The position numbers and the translations under genes are program-made. Below are positions 27,363-34,268 of a stretch of 64,000 nt of DNA, piece by piece. The notes beneath the pieces are model-generated. The model worked only from the letters and a program-made list of their open reading frames with translations. It made no database searches and was not told the DNA's origin. Origin of the DNA: Kingella negevensis (GTDB taxonomy: Bacteria; Pseudomonadota; Gammaproteobacteria; Burkholderiales; Neisseriaceae); assembly GCF_030177895.1 (NCBI RefSeq), contig NZ_CP123448.1, positions 124,001-188,000 on the forward strand, written 5' to 3'. The first letter of the stretch is position 1, and the number at the start of each line of letters is the position of its first letter.

Positions 27363-27812
27363 TCATACCCCTGCGAGTGCGCGCACCATGCCCACGGCTA
27401 AACCCAATGCTTCGCCGTCCACGCCGAATGCGTGGTCGGATACTTTTTTTAGGGTCATGGTGAATGAAATTGAGCGCGGTTTGCCGTCCCACATCAGCTC
27501 ACTTTGGTCTTCTTGAATGTTGGTAATCACAAAACTACCCATTAGCTTACCTGTTCCCATGATTAAGGGGTGTGCTTGCCCTGTGTCTGCCATTTGGCGC
27601 ACAAATTCAACGGTGTTTTCGCCGCCTGTGATTTCAGGGCGTAATTCGGCTTTGATGTTGATTTCATCGGGGTCTTTGCCTGTGAATTGGGACGGTGGCA
27701 TGCTGCCAACGATATTTTGATGTGGGTGTTTCCATGTTTGGCTGCGGCTGATGTTTTGAAAGGGGATTGTGTTCATGTGAAATACGAACAACCCCAAGGT
27801 TGCAAGTGCCAT
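27363..27812 (-). CDS. P2 gpU-like tail terminator protein
   Basis: 149 residues from MALATLGLFVFHMNTIPF (P2 gpU 159). GpU caps the tail tube and fixes its length together with the tape measure. Typical: TWKHPHQNIVG, followed by the conserved ITGGENTVEFVRQMADTG block. The ATG at 27812 is chosen because AGGAA lies 9 bases upstream; a longer in-frame opening to 27896 crosses a DUS and lacks a ribosome site. Directly followed by D. Confidence 0.88.
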   Translation of the reverse strand: MALATLGLFVFHMNTIPFQNISRSQTWKHPHQNIVGSMPPSQFTGKDPDEINIKAELRPEITGGENTVEFVRQMADTGQAHPLIMGTGKLMGSFVITNIQEDQSELMWDGKPRSISFTMTLKKVSDHAFGVDGEALGLAVGMVRALAGV

Positions 27813-27907
27813 TTTTTGGGTTTCCTTATGTTGATGCAGGGTGTGCCGTGCGCACCGTTTTTTCAGGCTGCCTGAAAGGTTTGGTGCGCGTGGCATACCC
27901 TACGGTT
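27813..27907. repeat. host-type DUS in the gap between T and U
   Basis: The 95-base gap holds TTTTTCAGGCTGCCTGAAAG (27859-27878), the only exact host-dialect uptake sequence I noticed inside the prophage block. Nothing else was recognised. Confidence 0.7.
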
Positions 27908-30502
27908 TTAGTCTTTATCCATAAAACTGCTGTTGGCGCGGCGGCGTTTGGCTTGGTCGCGTTGCTGCAATTTCTGCAAGACTAAATCTGCGATACTGCG
28001 TGGGTCTTGATTGGGCGTGGCGTGAATGTGAATGGTAATGTTGTCGCCACCCATGTGCAGGCTGCCCATTCCTGCTATTTGGGGCGGTGCAAACACGGTC
28101 GGGCGTGGCAATACGCTGGGTTTGTTTTCGCTGCCTGAAAATATGCCACCTAATTTTTCGGCTGCACGAACTGCCATTGCACCCATATTAAGGCTGCTTG
28201 AACCGCCCATTTTGGCTAACAGATTCGCGCCGCCTTGTCGCAGACGCTCAACCATTTGCCAGCCGCCAAAACGTGCCACATCGCGCTGACTGAACACCAC
28301 TTCGCCTTTGTGGACAATGCCTGCGGCTTCGTTCACGCCGCCTGCGCCTGTGTAGCCACCGCGTGAAAAACCTGCCACGCTTTTTACTTTATTCCAAATG
28401 CCTGCTGCTGCTTGTCCAAAGCTGGAATGGGCAATCGCGTGTTTAGCAGCCTGCACTTTGGCAATTAAGCGGTCAAAATTGGCGATTAAGCTGGCAATCA
28501 TGCCGATTGGACCTGCAAATGCGCCAATCAATGGGTTATCGCGCAAAATACCGCGCAACCATGCCCAACCTGATGCAATGGCGTTTTTGACTTTTTCCCA
28601 GTTGAGATACAACGCTGCCAATAAGGACACAGCAAGAATCGCCCAACCAAATGGATTGCTGACTAAAAATGCCTTGGCGACATGCCCAAAGCCGAGCAGG
28701 GCGGAGGAAACGATGCGAATGCCGCTGCCAATGGCTGTAAAAATACCTGTGCCACCGCTCATGCTGGCAAATAGACTTGCCCATAAAAATTTTGCGCCTG
28801 CAATGGGCAGCAACACTGCGCTAAATGCCAAAGATAAGCCAGCGACCGCGCCCATTAGCAATACCGCACCTGCTGCGATTTTGGATAACATAGTCGCTTG
28901 TTGCGGATTTTGCGCTGCCCAAGCGTTGTAGCGTTCTAGCAAGCCACCTAATATATCTATACCATATTGCAAGCCGTCAAATAAGCCACGCCCAAAGCCT
29001 GATTGAGCGTTGAAAAATTTGTTTTTAAACATCTCCCATTTTGCGCTCATGGCTTCCACGCGGATAGCAAACTCTTTATCCAAACTGCCCAAGGCTTCTT
29101 GTGACGTAGCAAGTTTGATTTGTTCGTTCCACGCTTTGGTATCGGTAATCAATCCAGCAAAAACGCGGTTGTATTCGCCACCTGCCAAGCCTTTTAAAAT
29201 ACCTGCTTGCTGTTCTTTTGGCATTTTTTTAACCGCCGCTACAATTTTTTCTAATGTGCCTTGGGCATCGGTTACCATGCCTTTTTGCACCACTCGAGCA
29301 TTCAGTCCAATCGCCTTAATGGCATTGCGCACTTCTTTTGTCTCGGGCGCGGTTGCCAAACGTGTCATTAAGCTGCCAACCGCTTGGGCTGCGGTGCTGG
29401 CTTCTGTGCCTGCGCTCATCAATGCCGACCCCAAGGCAGCAACGTGTCTTTCGCTCATTTTAGCTAAACCCATACTACCCGAAACGCGGTTCATGTAGTC
29501 AATCAACTGGTCACCCGACACAAGTGCATTGTCATCTAAATAATTCAATACATTAACCAATTCACTAGCCGCCTGTTTGGACAACTGGAAATTAGCACGG
29601 ATTCTGCCCAATTCTTCGGCTAATTTTTCTGGATTATCCGATTCAAAGGCGTTGGCAGCTTTGACGGCTTCGGTTACATAGCCGCGCAACTCTTCACGCG
29701 GTACATTCATTTTTGCACCTGCGGCATACATTTTGATAATTTCCACCGTTGCCATTGGCAATTCGTTGCTTAATGCTTGGATTTCTTGGCGCATTTTGGC
29801 GATTTCGGCATGATTTAAACTGCCATCGGCATTTTTTAGGCTACCCACTTGGCGAATCACGCCTTGCATGGCATCTTCTTCGCTCATGGCACTGGTTACG
29901 CTTCCTTGCAAAGATGTTGCCATGGATACGGCATTGTCTTTTGCCAGCCAGCCAACCCCTTTTGCACCTGCGCTCATTAACATCATTTTTTTTGCGCTGC
30001 TGCGTGCGTTTTCTATTTTGATTAAGGCTTCGCGTTGTCGTGCCAGTTGTGCTGTGGTTTTGGCTGCGGCATCATGCAAGCGAACTTGCTCGGTAGCAAA
30101 ATATTGTGTATTCACACCTGCTTTACGCAATTCAAAAGACAATCGTTGGCTTTGGTCGCGTAAATTTTGCTGATTCATGCTGGCTTTTTGTGATGCGGTT
30201 TCCAGTTTTGCCATTTGCCGAATTTGCTGCTCACTTGCTTTGCCTGCCTTTTGGATTTCTTGTGAAAGCTGATGAATTTCGCGTGTTAATTTATCGCTTT
30301 GGGCTGCTGCACCTTGGAGTTTTTGTTGCAAATCGGCAAATCTTTTCATTTTGTTTAATGAGTCATTGGTCTGCGCTAATGTTTTTTGTGTTGCGTGCAG
30401 GCTGCCCGATAATCCGCTACTGGCTGCTTTGATGCGCCCAAATGCTGCACTGGCTTTGTCTGTCGCTTGCATGATAATTTTCATAACTAAATCTTGCGCC
30501 AT
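27908..30502 (-). CDS. P2 gpT-like tail tape measure protein
   Basis: 864 residues (P2 gpT 815). Sets tail length and is ejected with DNA. The N-terminal third is long helical/coiled-coil (LQQKLQGAAAQSDKLTREIH, QIRQMAKLETASQKASMNQQ). The phage-tail tape-measure core (VEIIKMYAAGAKMNVPREEL, YNRVFAGLITDTKAWNEQ) follows, and then hydrophobic helices (AGAVLLMGAVAGLSLAFSAV, PFGWAILAVSLLAALYL). Ribosome site AAGGA. No frame breaks. Confidence 0.92.
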   Translation of the reverse strand: MAQDLVMKIIMQATDKASAAFGRIKAASSGLSGSLHATQKTLAQTNDSLNKMKRFADLQQKLQGAAAQSDKLTREIHQLSQEIQKAGKASEQQIRQMAKLETASQKASMNQQNLRDQSQRLSFELRKAGVNTQYFATEQVRLHDAAAKTTAQLARQREALIKIENARSSAKKMMLMSAGAKGVGWLAKDNAVSMATSLQGSVTSAMSEEDAMQGVIRQVGSLKNADGSLNHAEIAKMRQEIQALSNELPMATVEIIKMYAAGAKMNVPREELRGYVTEAVKAANAFESDNPEKLAEELGRIRANFQLSKQAASELVNVLNYLDDNALVSGDQLIDYMNRVSGSMGLAKMSERHVAALGSALMSAGTEASTAAQAVGSLMTRLATAPETKEVRNAIKAIGLNARVVQKGMVTDAQGTLEKIVAAVKKMPKEQQAGILKGLAGGEYNRVFAGLITDTKAWNEQIKLATSQEALGSLDKEFAIRVEAMSAKWEMFKNKFFNAQSGFGRGLFDGLQYGIDILGGLLERYNAWAAQNPQQATMLSKIAAGAVLLMGAVAGLSLAFSAVLLPIAGAKFLWASLFASMSGGTGIFTAIGSGIRIVSSALLGFGHVAKAFLVSNPFGWAILAVSLLAALYLNWEKVKNAIASGWAWLRGILRDNPLIGAFAGPIGMIASLIANFDRLIAKVQAAKHAIAHSSFGQAAAGIWNKVKSVAGFSRGGYTGAGGVNEAAGIVHKGEVVFSQRDVARFGGWQMVERLRQGGANLLAKMGGSSSLNMGAMAVRAAEKLGGIFSGSENKPSVLPRPTVFAPPQIAGMGSLHMGGDNITIHIHATPNQDPRSIADLVLQKLQQRDQAKRRRANSSFMDKD

Positions 30503-30573
30503 TATTTAATCCTTGTTCTGATATGGTATTTGTGCTAAAACGCATACATGATTGAGTACGAATCCAGAGAACG

Positions 30574-30750
30574 ATGATGAACACACCAAAAAAAACCACC
30601 CTAACAGAAGAAATTGCCACCGCAAATATTGTTGGTTTTGGCTGGGGTGTTTTATTGGGCATGATTTTGAATGCCTTGGTTGCTTTGGTTTTAAGTTTGG
30701 CATTTTTAGCAACCCTTATCATGGTTGTGTTTGACATTCATTTGGGTTAA
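30574..30750 (+). CDS. 58-residue membrane protein on the opposite strand, between E' and T
   Basis: The plus-strand frame reads MMNTPKKTTLTEEIATANIV then GFGWGVLLGMILNALVALVL and a second hydrophobic stretch SLAFLATLIMVVFDIHLG, i.e. a charged N-terminus and one to two membrane helices. AGAGA stands before the ATG and a hairpin follows the stop. Orientation opposite to the tail operon and presence of its own terminator suggest an added gene (moron). Function unknown; lysogenic expression is possible. Confidence 0.55.
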   Translation: MMNTPKKTTLTEEIATANIVGFGWGVLLGMILNALVALVLSLAFLATLIMVVFDIHLG

Positions 30751-30764
30751 TTTTTTTGGTTGAT

Positions 30765-30797
30765 TTAGGCAGCTTGTTTGTGCAGGCTGCTTTTTTA
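30765..30797 (+). terminator. hairpin after the small plus-strand membrane gene
   Basis: GGCAGC and GCAGGCTGC flank a T-rich loop and are followed by TTTTTT. The right arm is an exact foreign-dialect uptake sequence (30781-30792). Confidence 0.5.
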
Positions 30798-30798
30798 T

Positions 30799-31340
30799 TC
30801 ATTCATCATCTCCGTGCGTTACCAAAACCGCGCGATGCGTCCAACGCAGCAAGGCGAGTAGTGGGTAGTCCCCAAATGCGGCAACGCCACCGCCAAAAGC
30901 TGCCGCGCATTGAGCGAGACAATCGGCGATGGCGTTGTAGTATTTCAGCTCTTTTGTGTGAGCGACTTCCCACACATTGGGCTGCTGGCTGATTATTGCA
31001 GCAAATTGGTTGGCTCGGAATCGGATTCCGATAGGTAGCCCAATTCCGTCAAAGCAGCATGCATTTCCGCTTTCGCATTCGGGGACGCTGAAAAAAAATC
31101 AATAGCCACATTCAATGCCTGCGTTTCGGGCAGCGTGAGTTTGCCATACATTGCGCGTGTGATAGACGGCGTGGCAATGCGCGATAGCAATTTTTGCACG
31201 GTGTCGGTGTGTTTAATTTTGATTAAGTCTTGCCCCATGCCGTCCATGTCTTTGCCGATTGGTTCGCGCAAAACAAATGTGCCACTGGTCAGGGCTACGG
31301 TTACGGTGTTGTCTGGGTTGATTTTAATGGTGGGATTCAT
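30799..31340 (-). CDS. gpE+E' tail assembly chaperone, -1 frameshift product
   Basis: Translating E (start 31340) and slipping -1 on the run of eight T (complement of 31091-31098; codons GAT TTT TTT TCA) joins E to an open -1 frame without stops to a TGA at 30799-30801. The extension reads ...GIRFRANQFAAIISQQPNV, then WEVAHTKELKYYNAIADCL and ends VLVTHGDDE. This is the layout of P2 gene E, where a T TTT TTG slip makes gpE+E'. The two products help assemble the tail tube around the tape measure. The slippage rate cannot be read from sequence. Confidence 0.8.
30993..31340 (-). CDS. P2 gpE-like tail assembly chaperone, unshifted product
   Basis: 115 residues from MNPTIKINPDNTVTVAL to ...SEPTNLLQ-stop (P2 gpE is 91). 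Conserved features: the GTFVLREPIGKDMDGM strand pair and the LTLPETQALNVAIDFF helix. The run of eight T encoding Asp-Phe-Phe-Ser is the slip site for the longer product. The ATG at 31340 is preferred over an upstream one at 31373 because the latter would begin inside an uptake-sequence-like stretch. Confidence 0.85.
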   Translation of the reverse strand: MNPTIKINPDNTVTVALTSGTFVLREPIGKDMDGMGQDLIKIKHTDTVQKLLSRIATPSITRAMYGKLTLPETQALNVAIDFFSASPNAKAEMHAALTELGYLSESDSEPTNLLQ

Positions 31341-31383
31341 GGTGTTTCTTTCTGTTTGGATTGCAGGCTGCATGGTTGTTAGG

Positions 31384-31893
31384 TTACATCAAGCCCAATG
31401 CCTGACGCAGTTCTTTACGCTCGTCCACGCCGCCAAAGCTGGCTTTGTTTTGCATAAAATCCAGTTCCAAGATTTCTTCGCCGTCTAGCGTTTCTTTCCA
31501 GTAAGTCAGGGCAACTTTGAACTTGTGTTCGCCACCTTCGCCTTGTTTGTCTGTACCAGGGTCGGCTTCAATAATGCGACCGCGCCCTTCGCCTTTTAAA
31601 ATGCGATAGCCTGTACCGTCTTCTTCTTGCAATGCGCCTTGATAGCGAAATAATTTACCGTTAATCGCGCTGGTCATCGTTTTGAGCATATCTGCGTCAT
31701 AACCTTTGGACGTGATTTCCATTTCTAATTTTTCAAAACCGTGGGCAACGGTTAATTCGCCCATTGCGCCACCAGGTGTGTAGTCTTCGGTTTTGCGCGA
31801 AATTTTAGGGCGCGAAATATCGACAATCACGCCGTATTGATTTTCACCGTCTGTAAACAGGTTGAAACCTTTGAGTTGTTTGGGCATTTTCAT
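31384..31893 (-). CDS. P2 gpFII-like major tail tube protein
   Basis: 169 residues (P2 FII 172). Forms the inner tube of the contractile tail. Family text includes LKGFNLFTDGENQYGVI, then VAHGFEKLEMEITSKGYDAD and YWKETLDGEEILELDFMQNK. Ribosome site AAGGA. Lies between sheath and chaperone genes as in P2. Confidence 0.92.
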   Translation of the reverse strand: MKMPKQLKGFNLFTDGENQYGVIVDISRPKISRKTEDYTPGGAMGELTVAHGFEKLEMEITSKGYDADMLKTMTSAINGKLFRYQGALQEEDGTGYRILKGEGRGRIIEADPGTDKQGEGGEHKFKVALTYWKETLDGEEILELDFMQNKASFGGVDERKELRQALGLM

Positions 31894-31920
31894 TTGTTTT
31901 GGTATCCTTAATTTTCCATA

Positions 31921-31949
31921 TTGAAATTCGCTTTACAGTCAATTTTAAT
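31921..31949 (+). promoter_or_regulatory. sigma-70-type promoter in the FII-FI gap
   Basis: TTGAAA (31921-31926) and TTTAAT (31944-31949) are exactly 17 bases apart and point away from FII, against the direction of the tail genes. Transcription would begin near 31956. Confidence 0.45.
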
Positions 31950-31955
31950 GGGGTT

Positions 31956-32034
31956 ACTATTTGGCTTATTCATTCTTTCATCGGTATGGATTGAGAAACG
32001 CTGTTAAGTTCCCGCTTAACGGCGTTTTGTTTTG
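31956..32034 (+). ncRNA. candidate small RNA between FII and FI
   Basis: About 79 bases from the inferred start to an intrinsic terminator: AACGCTGTTAAG (31997-32008) pairs with CTTAACGGCGTT (32015-32026, one G-U pair) and is followed by a TTTTGTTTTG tract. No credible frame is present (the only ATG lies in the -10 region). Its 3' end stops just before the FI stop codon. Promoter, spacing and terminator agree, but expression is not shown. Confidence 0.4.
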
Positions 32035-32050
32035 TGCAGGCTGCTTGTTG

Positions 32051-33253
32051 TTAAACGGTTGCTGCTTTGAAGCTATTGGCAAAGCTAATCACTTTGTCCA
32101 CCAAGTTCACAAAGAATGTGTCGCTGTTGTATTGCTCAAGCACCATGTTTTCTAACGGCGGAACGTATGTCCATTCGTAGCTGAATGTGAACTGTCCTGC
32201 TTGCACGGTTTGACTGGTATTTTTGCTCTTGTCCACAAACACACGCGCTCCCAAAATGTAGCCTTTGGCAACGTATTCGGCTAATTTGGCGTTAATCATC
32301 ATGATGATGTCTTCCATTAAGCTCGGGTGCATGGGTTTGTCCATTGCCCACATAAAGCCGCTGGCAATGGTCTCTTGAATGATTTGCGCGGAACGGGTTG
32401 CCACTTCAAACGCCATTATTTTGTCGTTGGAGCAGGTGCGGTTGCCCCACACGCGAAAACCGTCTTCACGAATCAGCGTGGTTACATCGGCATTATTCAG
32501 GGTGTTGGCATCGCAGTTGGAATCTAAAATATCAAAGCTGCGTGAGAATTGCAGGCTGCTTACGCCGTTGATTTCGGTGTTGGAAATGGATTTGTGCCAG
32601 CCGATTTGTTTATCCAACTTGGCACGCGCACCTAAAATTCGGGCAATGGTGGCGGCGGTGGTGCTGGTTTGGGTGGCGGTGGAAAATGCCATGAATTCGT
32701 TGTCAATCAACATCAATTCGCGGTTGCCAAAGTTTTTGCGGTATTCTGCTACTTTGGTCAATTCGGCTGTACCGCCTGCGCTGCCATATGCAAAGGCGCG
32801 TGTGCGCTCGGCAACACTCACCAATTCTTTCAATACGTCCAAGCTATCCAACTCGGGAATACCCAAGATTTTTGGGGTGTAGCCCAATGTGGCTTTGGCG
32901 CGTGATAGGGCTTTAATGCCTGTGTGGGTGTTGCCTGTTGATGTGCCGATGATGTTGGCTTTGAGTTCGTTTGCGTTATTGCTATGTGGTACGCGCACAA
33001 TCACAATTTGCGCGTCTGCTTGGTCGATGATGGCATCGAGCGATTTGGCGAGCGTACCTGTGTTGCCTGCTTTACCCAAAACTTCGTTGGCTGATGTGTA
33101 AAAAACAGGGCGGTTGAGTGGGAATACACTGTTATCGGCATCGTCTGCGGTGCAAACCATGCCGATAATGGCGGTAGAAATGTCGTCAATGGCGCGTGCG
33201 CCTGTGGTGTATTCTTTGGTGGTAATGCCGTGGTGTCGGGCTGCTTTTGCCAT
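32051..33253 (-). CDS. P2 gpFI-like tail sheath protein
   Basis: 400 residues (P2 FI 396). Contractile sheath. Recognised by MAKAARHHGITTKEYTTGAR, IVIVRVPHSNNANELKANI, ILGIPELDSLDVLKELVSVA and the C-terminal handshake region GYILGARVFVDKSKN to FSYEWTYVPPLENM. Ribosome site GAGG. First gene of the F operon; upstream there are no further phage structural genes. Two exact foreign-dialect uptake sequences lie at 32035-32046 (downstream) and 32550-32561 (inside). Confidence 0.93.
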   Translation of the reverse strand: MAKAARHHGITTKEYTTGARAIDDISTAIIGMVCTADDADNSVFPLNRPVFYTSANEVLGKAGNTGTLAKSLDAIIDQADAQIVIVRVPHSNNANELKANIIGTSTGNTHTGIKALSRAKATLGYTPKILGIPELDSLDVLKELVSVAERTRAFAYGSAGGTAELTKVAEYRKNFGNRELMLIDNEFMAFSTATQTSTTAATIARILGARAKLDKQIGWHKSISNTEINGVSSLQFSRSFDILDSNCDANTLNNADVTTLIREDGFRVWGNRTCSNDKIMAFEVATRSAQIIQETIASGFMWAMDKPMHPSLMEDIIMMINAKLAEYVAKGYILGARVFVDKSKNTSQTVQAGQFTFSYEWTYVPPLENMVLEQYNSDTFFVNLVDKVISFANSFKAATV

Positions 33254-33360
33254 AATGCGTCCTCATCAAAAAGCAACAATAAATAGCGTTTATTATGCCG
33301 TTTTGATTCGATTTGGCTGCTGGCAAAGGCGTTTAACCGCGCTTTTAACGCTTTGGGGCA

Positions 33361-33410
33361 AAAAAGCAGCCTGCAACAGGGCATAAACCCAAGTGCAGGC
33401 TGCTTTTTTT
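33361..33410. terminator. hairpin of two exact foreign-dialect uptake sequences
   Basis: AAAAAGCAGCCTGCA (with 33364-33375) and TGCAGGCTGCTTTTT (33394-33405) are inverted copies of AAGCAGCCTGCA around an 18-base loop, with T run. Confidence 0.75.
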
Positions 33411-33546
33411 CTTATTTTTAATTAAAAGATTGCGCTAAACCATTCGGGCTAAACCGCGCAGGCTGATGCCACGCGCGAAATTCTCCCCACATTTTGCAAG
33501 ATAAACCCACTTACTATTTATTTCATACCGTGCAACAAAGTTTCAG

Positions 33547-33574
33547 ATCCTGCTTATTACAAGCAGGATTTTTT
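33547..33574 (+). terminator. rho-independent terminator, gene lost
   Basis: ATCCTGCTT-ATTAC-AAGCAGGAT followed by TTTTT. No plus-strand gene ends before it; it may be left over from a deleted gene. Confidence 0.65.
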
Positions 33575-33658
33575 ACAACTGTGCAAATTGAGCAATCTCA
33601 TCGCTAGCTATTACCATAAACCAAAGGCATCATGCAGTCATCAATTAATGGAGACAGG

Positions 33659-33974
33659 ATGATGAATATCCCTAATACCCACAATCCTGAATATGGCTTC
33701 TTTGGCACAATCGCACGCTTAGGCTTAAATACTCAATCCATTGGGACACTGCGGTTGTTATCATTAGCGAAATCACTCAACATAAATACATAAACATTTA
33801 GGTGACATTGCCATTTTCTTGGACAGCAAGGCTGGTCGCAGGTTTGCTGAATATATGCTATATGATGATGAAACAGCTCACGCCGTCATTGCATACAGCA
33901 TCAAAAAACAAGCTCAGCGTACACCTAGATTAAAACAAGTTTTGCAGGAAATTTCCCAAGAACGTGTTCATTAA
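33659..33974 (+). pseudogene. hypothetical protein gene with two frameshifts
   Basis: Three frames join to one protein: MMNIPNTHNPEYGFFGTIAR, then WDTAVVIISEITQHKY, then HLGDIAIFLDSKAGRRFAEY and on to ISQERVH-stop. The GGAGACAGG ahead of the ATG is a fair ribosome site. The pattern (YGFFGTI, WDTA, FLDSKAGRRFAEY) resembles small accessory proteins of phages and plasmids that I cannot name. Broken by at least two single-base changes. Confidence 0.6.
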
Positions 33975-34062
33975 TCCATGCCATCTATTCAACAGCGACG
34001 TTGCAGTCGCTTTTGTTATTGCAGGCTGCTTGAAATCAGTAGTTACATAGCACTGTGAACGT

Positions 34063-34086
34063 AAAAAACACCCTTAATAGGGTGTT
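34063..34086 (-). terminator. terminator of tRNA-Leu
   Basis: On the minus strand AACACCC-TATTAA-GGGTGTT followed by TTTT lies 13 bases past the tRNA. Confidence 0.85.
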
Positions 34087-34098
34087 GATTTGGGTGTT

Positions 34099-34185
34099 TG
34101 GTGCCCAGAAGAAGACTCGAACTTCCACGTCCTTACGGACACTAGTACCTGAAACTAGCGCGTCTACCAATTCCGCCATCTGGGC
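34099..34185 (-). tRNA. tRNA-Leu with CAG anticodon
   Basis: An 87-base class II tRNA with encoded CCA (34099-34101). Acceptor GCCCAGA pairs with TCTGGGC; the anticodon loop TTCAGGT sits in the stem CTAGT/ACTAG; the long variable arm is TGTCCGTAAGGACG. It lies just right of the prophage block, divergent from rnr. Confidence 0.92.
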
Positions 34186-34268
34186 TTTGCTTTTCTATTG
34201 TGTTTGCGTTAAAGTGTCGCAATCAAGAAAGATTGCATTATATAAATACTACAAAAGGATTGTCAAGA

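Larger units (their letters stand above)
33254..33658. other. gene-free stretch at the right side of the prophage
   Basis: 405 bases. It should hold the F-operon promoter, but I could not find a convincing Ogr site (TGT-N12-ACA). It contains a foreign-dialect hairpin (33361-33410) and an unrelated terminator (33547-33574). Frames on both strands here look non-coding. Confidence 0.5.

Noticed and set aside
30417..30737. 106-residue frame overlapping the T start
   Set aside because: It is the complement of the small membrane gene and runs into T in another frame; no ribosome site.
26192..33253. R-type tailocin
   Set aside because: Sheath, tube, tape measure and hub are present, but baseplate, fibre and lysis genes are missing, so the locus alone cannot make a particle.
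33001..33384. 127-residue minus-strand frame over the FI start
   Set aside because: Shadow of FI; includes a uptake-sequence hairpin.
33254..34098. Right attachment site (copy of the tRNA-Ile2 3' end)
   Set aside because: Scanned by eye; no match to GGGTTCGAAACCCACC was found.
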